Assembly (NCBI GenBank): GCA_000310025.1
Contig: FN649736.1
Span: 3,127,275-3,141,970, forward strand
DNA length: 14,696 nt
Direction: 5' to 3'
Origin: Ectocarpus siliculosus
Lineage: Eukaryota; Sar; Phaeophyceae; Ectocarpales; Ectocarpaceae
Made by a program: the position numbers and the translations under genes. The notes under the pieces are model-generated. The model had not been told where the DNA came from and ran no database searches. It was given only the letters and a program-made list of their open reading frames with translations. The stretch's first letter is position 1. Each line of letters begins with the position of its first letter. Below are positions 8,061-14,696 of the stretch, one piece after another.

Positions 8061-8243
8061 GAATGTAGTTACTCATCAGTCGAGACCAGAAAGAATGTGG
8101 AGAAACAGAGTGAAACCGCAGAGGTGGATCTCTCCAGAAAAGCAGAGGCCCAGGAAAGTGGAGGGTTGGAGAACCCCGAAGAAGCAGTGAGAGGATGGGG
8201 CGAGTGCGCGCTCATCCTCGAAATCATGGAATCACAACGTTGA
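8061..8243 (+). pseudogene. Coding-like stretch ending at TGA, possible terminal exon
   Basis: The frame open after TGA 8058-8060 encodes a natural-looking charged peptide (VETRKNVEKQSETAEVDLSR, KAEAQESGGLENPEEAVRG, WGECALILEIMESQR) ending at TGA 8241-8243. An acceptor-like ACTCATCAG precedes it (exon would start at 8080). A competing plus-strand frame (7921-8190) covers the same bases but is Arg-rich and less natural. No upstream exon was found, and no family is recognised. Confidence 0.3.
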
Positions 8244-8457
8244 CCAATCACACGTGTTCAGAGGACGGTACTGGTAAGCTAAGATACGTTTCTGGAAAAG
8301 ATTACTTCAACACCATGCTCTCGAACTTACCACGTATGCAGAAAAAGCACTGTACTTGCAAGCACTGGTGATTACTTAATTGACGTACGACAAAACGCAC
8401 AATACAGCAACTACTTCTAAATCCCGCTGCTGAGCGCATACGAATATTCATTAATTC

Positions 8458-8541
8458 AAGCACGCAAGTCTGAGTTACTTGCGACAACTAGACGATGCAA
8501 AATATTTCCAAGCACGCAAGGCTGAGCTACTTGCGACATCT
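8458..8541. repeat. Two tandem hairpin units, 52-bp period
   Basis: AAGCACGCAAGTCTGAGTTA and AAGCACGCAAGGCTGAGCTA start at 8458 and 8510; 29 of 32 bases match. Each contains CGCAAG and CTTGCG arms around a 9-base loop. Confidence 0.8.
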
Positions 8542-8569
8542 GTTGTTGTTGTTGTTGTTGTTGTTGTTG
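8541..8569. repeat. (TGT)n microsatellite
   Basis: Nearly ten perfect TGT units directly follow the second hairpin unit. Confidence 0.95.
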
Positions 8570-8806
8570 CTGTCTTCACACTAAAAACCGATCTGTTCTC
8601 TCTGCCCAGCACCGTCTTCTGTCTGTACTAGTCTAACACTTGACGGGGTCGATTCCCGTGGTCACAGGCTAACATACCCAAACAAGGTGCACGAAAATAA
8701 GATGGACCCGCAGGGTCCGCAAGACAAAAAAAAGTAAGCGACAGATAGTCTAGGCCACCGCTCGCCTCTGCACGCTATGCGAGGTAACCCTAGACTGGAA
8801 AAAGGT

Positions 8807-8910
8807 AGAAGAAAAAAAAGAAGAAAAAGAAAAAGAGAAAGAAAAAACAAGAGAAAGAAAAAGAAAAGAAAAAGAAAAAGAAAAAGAAAAAGAAAAAGAA
8901 AAAGAAAAGG
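8807..8910. repeat. Homopurine tract, (GAAAAA)n
   Basis: About 104 bases that are all A or G except one C near 8848; the right half is a regular GAAAAA hexamer repeat. It lies some 370 bp past the stop of the minus-strand LPMO gene and would read as a polypyrimidine tract in that transcript. Frames through it are Lys/Arg- or Phe/Leu-rich shadows. Confidence 0.95.
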
Positions 8911-9276
8911 ACGAGAGCAGATGGAGAGACAGATATCCAGACTATGCATCTTCTGGATATGAAACATTAACATCAACCAACTATGTATGTATCCTTATTC
9001 CGAGGATTACTGACCACACGGAATTTATCGACGACATGACATAGCGACGTTGACAATATTGAACTACAGTAGTCAGGCTGAATACCTAATGCTGGAGCTA
9101 CGGTAGTGTCAAATATTCCAACAGCAACGACGTGGGCTTCGCCCCCTCCCTCTCCGCATTCGTCTTGTGCAAGCAGGCCGCTCGTTTTTCTGTCCGGCGG
9201 TCGCCGTCGTTGTCGTCCGAATGGCAGCTGGGGGAGGGGTCGCGTTTGATGGCGACGGCCGGGCCTGCACTCAAGC

Positions 9277-9318
9277 TCAGCGATCGTTGTAGTCATTTGG
9301 GCGGCACTCGGACCAATA
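9277..9318 (-). CDS. LPMO terminal exon
   Basis: After the acceptor CGCTGGCAG it reads YWSECRPNDYNDR and stops at TGA (9279-9277). The first part supplies the last aromatic pair and last Cys that CBM1-3 needs, so the three-module architecture is complete and this is a true C-terminus. Confidence 0.88.
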   Translation of the reverse strand, partial: YWSECRPNDYNDR

Positions 9319-12300
9319 CTGCCAGCGATCAAGCGAACAGCAAAGAGAGCAAGAAAGGATTGTAAATGTTTTTCTAGTGGACCACTTCTCTATTGATAGA
9401 GCGAGCCCAAATCATTGCGCAGAACACATACATGTGAAACAGCGGCTCTTCGAGGGAGGCCTAGTTTCCTACGGAAAACAAACATGTTCTGCTATTTCGT
9501 TGTTGTTGGCGTTGGCGTTGCTGAAAGTGAATGTAGATAAAAAATAGGAGGTTGGAACAAAAAGAAATTACATATTGCTGGCAGATGGGCAAGATTGCAC
9601 ACGCACCACCATTAAACATTAACGTCAACCCCGTCCCTTCAGATGGCCTATCTCCCTCCACACACAAACGTACCTGATCCTTGTAATAGCAGGTGGTCCC
9701 AACCTCGCAGCAGGTAGGACCGGTCCAGACACCATTCACGGCGTCCCCGCCAGAACCGCCGCACTGTTCCCACTCCTCGGCACAACCCGCCGGGCGGCAA
9801 TCAGACCAATACTGCGGTGACGGCACCGAAGAAATGCACAACGATAGGGCGTTTTCGCCGAGGTAACGCGGAACAGCGTGTGTTTGTGAGGGGAGAAGAA
9901 AGGTGGCTGAGACACAGGAGCAACGCGCACAGGGAGGGTCATGAACCTTACTGCCAGCCAGGTGGGAGAGAACGAAGTCGCCCGGTTCCCGCGGTCGGTG
10001 TGAAAGAAAAGTGGCTTACCCTACAGGAAACGACAGTCGAGCGACGGCGTGTGCTGCCGTAGCAACGGGTACTTTTGTTGGAGGATATGTTGGGTCAGAG
10101 GGGCAGGGGGGTGTCGCACTAGCAGAGGGTTGAAGGAGTCGGGCGCACCGAGGTGAGACCGACTCGCATTCGAACTTGCCAAGCGCACGCAGTTTGCATT
10201 GTTCAGGCTACGAGCACAGCAATTATTAACACGAAAACACACCAGGAGAGAGTGGTTCGTGAGTTTCATTGTCTCGTTGTCGGGGGTAGGCTGGGCGTCG
10301 GTGAGCCATCGGTAACTGGATTGCAAAGTAGTTTCTCCAAGTAGAAACCGCAGGGAAACACACGAAGAATGGAAACGATGACCGGAACGTGTCGATGAGC
10401 TCAGCGTGCCGCATTCACACGATATGTACGCGACGCAGAAAAAAACAAAAACCCGCGCGCGTACACGCCCACCTTTGCTTTGGGAATTCGTCGTCGTCGA
10501 ACTACTCAAGGTAGGGGAAATGGCATTCGTCGGATGCATAGGCGACGAGAAGGCACACGCACACGACAAAGAACGCAAAACCGTATATGGAGGAAGACAG
10601 ACAGGCAAACGTCGAAACGGTCCATCTACGAGATCAACCGCACAATCCAAGGCATGGCAACCGTGAAGAGACGGTATAGTAGGCATACACCGAGAGGGGA
10701 GCTCTATATGCTTTGTTTTCGTCTTTGCGTGCTTGGCTTCGTATTCCGTTACTGAAAACAACCGATCATCGCTTGAAACATCTGTCGTCATCCAGATGGA
10801 GATGCGCGCGTCGCAACGTTTACGACGATGACAAGCTTACCTGGTCCTTGTAATGGCAGGTGGTCCCAACCTCGCAGCAGGTAGGACCGGTCCAGACACC
10901 ATTCACGGCGCCCCCGCCAGAACCGCCGCACTGTTCCCACTCCTCGGCACATTCCGCCGGGCGGCAATCAGACCAATACTGCGGTGATGACACAAGAAAA
11001 GGCATGCCGACACATATTGCATTGTATTTTGGGTCTTTTCGCGCAATAGGCAGTGTACGTAAGGGGATAAGAAAGGTGGCATGCACGAGCCACAGCCACA
11101 CAAGGGGGGCGACTCACTGCCCGATTAGAGACAAACACTTTCATTGGTGGTCCTCTTCCTGCGGTGGGAGCGCATAAAATAATTCCTGCGGTGGGGAGCG
11201 AATAAAATAAATGCGGACTGGCACGGAGAAAACAACGAACGGTGCAGCGGCGTTTTCTGCTGAAGAAACAGGTTTTGTATAGGGAGAGAAGAAGAAGGCA
11301 GACACAGGAACACGTGGAAAGATGGTTCGTTGAGGTCAGCCGCCATTCCCGCAGGGCACGGCAGCCGCGAAGACAAAGTAGTGGTAGAAACAGAGGAGGT
11401 CCAGACCTAATTTTTGTCTTGGTGTTCCAAGCTGCGCTCTCCCATGGGAATAATTGCCCAACGTTTGTTGACGCATCTCGAAGGCATGGTCTACAACAAA
11501 CTGAGAACCGGAACAGAGATGCCTACACAAACGATCACATTCTTCGCGACAAGTTTACCACGTCCTTGTAATAGCAGGTGGTCCCAGGCACGCAGCAGGT
11601 GGGGCCTGTCCAGACGCCACCCACGGCGTCGCCGCCGGCACCACCGCTAAGGAATGGAAGCACAAAGAGTCGTACGAGAGATAGACGGTCGATTAGAAAA
11701 AAAAAGTAGAAATACAGAAGCGTCGATGTCAGGAGGGAAGGGTGACGGGAGCAGTCCTGCATTTCGCGATGGCGGCGGAATGGTTCTGCTTCCAAAACCA
11801 AGAGAAGGGATTGTGTATGTGTGTCTTTGACGCTAGAGGCTGTTTTTTTCCTCGGGCAAAGGATTGGGCTGCTTTGCCGCCGTACTCCCGCACCGGTTCC
11901 TGTCGACCATCTCCTCACCAGCGAAAGCCCGTCGAAAACGAGAACAGGCTACCTATCTGAGACCACTCTTGATGGTACGTGTGACTCATGCAACAAGCGT
12001 ACACGTGCATGGGGCAATACGAACAAACGAGAGACCGAACCCTTCGAACTCACCACTGTTGCCACTCCTCGGCACACCCTGTTGTTCGCATTGTTGCCGT
12101 GGAGGGGTTTTTCAAAAATCGAGCGGACCAAGACACGGTCATTGGGTGTTGGGTGGTCAGTTGTGCACGGCGCGACAAAACAATCATGAATCTATATCTA
12201 TATGTACGGAGTTTGCCCTCTGCAGAGTCGTGTGATCAACAACAGGAGCAACAGGAAGCTTCCAAGGGCTAGAGTTCGTGAGCCAATCCGGACGCCCCCA

Positions 12301-13995
12301 CTCTGCCTCTCACCGGTTGGCTCGGTAACCGCGGGAGTTGTCTCCTCCGGCGGGGTCGAGCTCGGTGGCCCATCTGCAACGGGAGGGGGGGGGGGCGTTC
12401 AAGCAGAGGGTAGGCACGGGGTGTGCATCAGGCACTACTTGCTTCCTCCTGTGGCCACTGCCTAGTCTAATGTGGACCCTCACAAGCTAAGGGGAAGAGC
12501 GTCTGAGAGCAAGCACGGATGGGGTTTGGAAATAGACCAGGACAGTTACACTGCAAGGCGAGACGCATCGATGTTGAGTAAGTATCGTCGGCAACGGCAT
12601 TGGGACGGCGGGGTGACTGATCCGCGATGATAGTCTGCGAGGTGTTTGTAGGGGCCGGAAAGTCGACAACCTCTGGTTGCTCTCGTGTGAACGATGGCCT
12701 GGAACAAGAATCTTCGTAATAAGGCAACAAACATGGCGTGTGGTCATCAACTTCTATCCCGAGTGATTCCACCCGCACATGGCAACAGCAGAACTTCAAA
12801 CAGAAACCAGCACCACCTTTGGTAGGCAGGCACAGCCCCCGTGAAACATCAATCCGTACAGGCACCTGCCGCCTCGAACCGAGTGCTAGCTACTCGCTCA
12901 CCGCTCGTGATGCTGAAGTCAGAGCACGCCCAGAACTCCTCGGGGTAGTAGCCTTCCTGGCCGCACGCTTCCACGGTAGTGTTAACCCATTGTTCCTTGG
13001 TGGTGGCGCAGTCGCCAGGCCACGAGGGAGGGTCGAAGTCATCGTACCCGATGTGGTAGCAGGTGTTCCCGGTGTCTTTATTGCCAACATTTCATGTTAT
13101 TCAATCGATACATACAAAGCATTGACGCGCGAAATGGGGGGGGGGGGGGATGACGTAAGTAATGAGGTATATGCATGAGGATGTCAAGGAAACCTGGTTC
13201 GTTTGATGACGCACAGAAAAGGAGATACACGACGCGTGGGCGAAATGTACTGAAGCACTCTTGCGGTTGCTTTGAATTTTGTTGCCAACACGTTTTTCGT
13301 TGTGCATATTCTAGTTTCGTATCTGGTAGCTGCTGCCAACGTGCACGACACCCTCAATCTGATGCTCTCAATACAGAAACATCCGGTTCGGGTGTACGTG
13401 GCGTACGCCGTCGACGGTCTGGGAGCTCGTGGTTGTAACCGCTGTTCGATGTCGCATCCGCGTGCGTACCGAGCCTACCATGATACACAGACCACATGCA
13501 GTGTGGTCGCGTCGATATCAGTCGTGCAATTGGAGTCAGCAGAGTGCACCTCACGAATGGTGTGTGATGTAAGCTTGAACAGCAATAAACGAAGCAAGAA
13601 CGGTAGCCACCCCCGAAACGCCGACAACACGATGGAAACCCCACCACCACACAGACCCCCGAAGATTATCACCAACAAGAACGACAAACAACAAAACACC
13701 CCGACTCACGGTACACCATCTGCAGGATGCAGTGCGAGCACTCGATGTCCGGCAGCACGTAGCGCATCTTCATGTTCTCGCCGGAGATGGCGTGCACGGG
13801 CTTGGTCTGGTCCACCTCGCCCTCCTCCCCGCGGCAAGTCGGGTCGCAATAGTAGCGCCCCGGGAAGTCGGGATCGATGGGACTGTTGTAATCGTCTCCT
13901 TCCGCGCGCGTGAGTGGGTATTCGTTGAAGCACTCTTGGGTGGGGATGCCGTTGGGGTCGTTGTCGGCGTTGCAGATGAAGAACTCGAGGTGACC
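9277..13995 (-). CDS. Lytic polysaccharide monooxygenase with three C-terminal CBM1 modules, 5' incomplete
   Basis: LPMOs are secreted copper enzymes that cleave glycosidic bonds oxidatively; CBM1 modules bind crystalline cellulose. Exons read right to left: 13995-13710, 13075-12902, 12373-12314, 12078-12054, 11646-11559, 10978-10841, 9811-9674, 9318-9277. All seven introns are GT-AG, the phases (1, 1, 1, 2, 0, 0, 0) chain exactly, and the total is 951 nt, 316 residues plus TGA. Residues 1-153 match the C-terminal two thirds of an LPMO_10 (PF03067) domain: GHLEFFIC, TQECF, YVLPDIECSHCILQMVY, TGNTC, PEEFWACSDFSI. Residues 154-173 are a Pro/Thr linker. Then come three six-cysteine CBM1 modules. 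The signal peptide, the N-terminal copper-binding His and probably the second His lie upstream of the window. AA15 or a related class is likely, but the class cannot be fixed from this part. The substrate is inferred to be cellulose from the CBM1s; chitin is possible. Confidence 0.9.
9674..9811 (-). CDS. LPMO exon: end of CBM1-2 and most of CBM1-3
   Basis: A 138-nt phase 0-0 exon, acceptor CGTCACCGCAG, donor GTACGT. YWSDCRPAG closes CBM1-2; CAEEWEQCGGSGGDAVNGVW and TGPTCCEVGTTCYYKDQ form CBM1-3. The intron upstream shares a diverged GCCACCTTTCTTNTCCCCT block with the intron upstream of the 10841-10978 exon, so intron sequence was copied with the exon. Confidence 0.92.
10841..10978 (-). CDS. 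LPMO exon: end of CBM1-1 and most of CBM1-2
   Basis: A 138-nt phase 0-0 exon, acceptor CATCACCGCAG, donor GTAAGC. YWSDCRPAE closes CBM1-1; CAEEWEQCGGSGGGAVNGVW and TGPTCCEVGTTCHYKDQ form CBM1-2. It differs from exon 9674-9811 at about 5 of 138 bases. Confidence 0.92.
11156..11210. repeat. 27/28-bp tandem duplication in an LPMO intron
   Basis: TTCCTGCGGTGGGAGCGCAT followed by AAAATAA recurs at 11183 with one inserted G and one change. On the minus strand each unit carries CCACCGCAG, resembling the real acceptors CACCGCAG of the two 138-nt exons, so these are potential cryptic acceptors. Confidence 0.8.
11559..11646 (-). CDS. LPMO exon: body of CBM1-1
   Basis: Acceptor CATTCCTTAG, donor GTAAAC (11558). 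It encodes GGAGGDAVGGVWTGPTCCVP and GTTCYYKDV, with the CBM1 Cys pattern. It is more diverged than the other two modules (CCVPG against CCEVG, and Val instead of Gln at the exon end), so this is probably the oldest copy. Confidence 0.9.
12054..12078 (-). CDS. LPMO exon: 25-nt micro-exon opening CBM1-1
   Basis: Acceptor GAACAACAG, donor GTGAGT (12053). The 25 bases encode GCAEEWQQC, the opening of the first CBM1. They match CAEEWEQC in the two later modules, where the same sequence is fused to its continuation with no intron. Ends in phase 2. Confidence 0.85.
12314..12373 (-). CDS. LPMO exon: 20-residue Pro/Thr linker
   Basis: A 60-nt exon preceded by a C-rich tract and CCCGTTGCAG, ending at donor GTGAGA (12313). 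It encodes DGPPSSTPPEETTPAVTEPT, a flexible and probably glycosylated linker between catalytic and binding domains. Both edges are phase 1, so the exon could be skipped or duplicated without a frameshift. Confidence 0.85.
12902..13075 (-). CDS. LPMO exon: C-terminal end of LPMO core
   Basis: Acceptor CAATAAAG, donor GTGAGC (12901). Joined to the previous exon it reads MVYHTGNTCYHIGYDDF, the expected TGN-x-C continuation, then a Cys-rich stretch (CATTKEQWVNTTVEACGQ) and YYPEEFWACSDFSI. The last motif matches the family's closing strand (F-x-x-C-A-D-I-x-I), which carries the axial aromatic of the copper site; here the aromatics are Phe and Trp. Confidence 0.92.
13710..13995 (-). CDS. LPMO exon: LPMO core, first visible
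   Basis: Acceptor CTTGTTGCAG, donor GTGAGT (13709). It begins GHLEFFICNADNDPN, corresponding to the G-x-x-E-F-x-x-C strand that in PF03067 proteins follows the second copper-ligand His, so that His should end the missing upstream exon. It continues with TQECFNEYPL and FPGRYYCDPTC and ends at LPDIECSHCILQMVY, the hallmark L-P-x-x-x-C-x-x-C-x-L-Q strand. One base is left over, which with AC of the next exon makes His. Confidence 0.92.
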
Positions 13996-14022
13996 CTGCA
14001 ACAAGTATGAGTCGGTCGGGAA

Positions 14023-14157
14023 GGGTGTGCGTGTTTGTGCTCGTGCAAACGCAGGCAATAGTCGTTTCACCTTTGACCTCGCATCTCTGCAAATGCCGGG
14101 ACCGAGAGACATGCCGGTTTTCCCCCGGCCCGGGCTATTGGTCGGGGGCGTGGGGGG
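14023..14157 (-). repeat. Diverged partial copy C of the dispersed repeat
   Basis: TAGTCGTTTCACCTTTGACC, then TCGCATCTCTGCAAATGCCG, then GCCGGTTTTCCCCCGGC matches, in order, the inner part of reverse-complemented copy A (TAGTCGTTTGACC, TCGCATCCCTACAAAGCCG, GCCGGGTTCTCACCGG). It lies directly before copy B in the same orientation, inside the LPMO intron. The CCGG-loop-CCGG hairpin is kept while the loop has changed. Confidence 0.6.
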
Positions 14158-14696
14158 GGGTACTCATAGTCGTGCATGCCGTACATTGAACTCACATCCC
14201 TACAAAGCCGGGACGGAGCACGCCGGGTTCTCACCGGACCAGGCTCTCACATCACCAAGCGCGAAGCGCCGTGAGGTATTCGGCGAGTCGCATGAAGGGT
14301 GCGCTGCATCCTGCTAAGGGTGTTCGGCATCTTGTGCTTACTTCCTCGCGTACGGATGACAGCTGCGTACGACTTAATTTATTTTCTGGTGCTTTCACTT
14401 CCAGAGACAGTTATAAGCACTGTGTAACTGCCTCGAGTATGTTCGGCCATTTAACACAACGTGCGATTATCCCCTTTGCGCGGAGTAAGGGTTCTCCACC
14501 CCGCACAACATAATATATACGACCACCATTATGGTTACCGCCAAAAACAAAAACAAAGGTAAAAAAAAACGGCAACCTGGTTGCCGAGTTCACGAAGTGA
14601 ATTGGTTGTTTCACAACGTCTTTGCCAAGCGACGAAAACCCAATCCCGATGGCAAACACCGAGGGGGGGGCTTGTATTACAACGTCGTTGCCACGC
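14158..14696 (-). repeat. Dispersed repeat, copy B, runs off the window
   Basis: Reverse complement of copy A from its inner end (GTACTCATAGTCGTGCATGC) through the hairpin region to the 66-bp subunits. Compared with A it lacks about 9 bases near 14192 and has about 17 extra bases near 14300. It sits upstream of the first visible LPMO exon, presumably in an intron. Confidence 0.85.

Noticed and set aside
10021-10791. 256-residue minus-strand frame
   Set aside because: It lies entirely within the 1029-bp intron between two CBM1 exons, shows no family motif, and the CDS phases close without it.
13272-14010. Plus-strand open frames opposite the LPMO exons
   Set aside because: The minus-strand exons have family motifs and splice sites; the plus-strand frames are low-complexity antisense readings.
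3148-14696. A single giant transposon with the 575-bp repeats as terminal inverted repeats
   Set aside because: The right copy lies inside an intron of the LPMO gene, the block holds unrelated pieces, no transposase is visible, and a diverged extra copy adjoins B. Independent insertions explain this more simply.

Overview
This window is nuclear DNA of an intron-rich eukaryote. Two spliced genes can be rebuilt codon by codon across GT-AG introns, and the rest is decayed mobile DNA and simple repeats. The intron load (about 240-1030 bp per intron), GTGAG-type donors, short exons, and a cellulose-binding (CBM1) protein fused to a PF03067-type LPMO domain fit a multicellular stramenopile such as a brown alga. 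That placement is an inference at low confidence; other algae or oomycete relatives are not excluded.

Left end (2-2906, plus strand): the 3' part of a gene of unknown function. Five exons (2-157, 400-540, 1034-1184, 1727-2129, 2705-2906) join with consistent phases (0, 0, 1, 2) into 350 visible residues: Ala/Lys/Glu-rich helix, Gly/Ser-rich linkers, a run of 31 Asp encoded by pure (GAC)31, and a Cys-containing, Lys-rich C-terminus. Its 5' end lies outside the window.

Middle (2907-9276): no convincing intact gene. In order: G- and T-rich low-complexity DNA; a roughly 575-bp dispersed repeat (copy A) ending at a 3-base N gap; about 2 kb of degenerate, mostly anonymous DNA with one weak gene candidate near 4975-5596; a 97-bp direct repeat followed by an array of about 16 imperfect palindromes spaced mostly 21 bp apart (5747-6215); a zone of AAGAAC motifs; a 5'-truncated and mutated non-LTR retrotransposon on the minus strand (6627-7658); a weak coding-like stretch (8061-8243); tandem hairpins, a (GTT)n microsatellite and a purine tract.

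Right end (9277-13995, minus strand): the best feature. Eight exons join without a phase error into the C-terminal 316 residues of a secreted-type lytic polysaccharide monooxygenase (LPMO_10/PF03067-like): LPMO core, Pro/Thr linker, then three tandem six-cysteine CBM1 modules with almost no linker between them. Each CBM1 is interrupted by an intron, and two successive 138-nt exons are about 96% identical, so the array grew by recent exon duplication. The N-terminal part, with the signal peptide and copper-binding N-terminal His, lies beyond the right edge. The intron at that edge carries repeat copy B, in inverted orientation to copy A, plus a diverged partial copy C.
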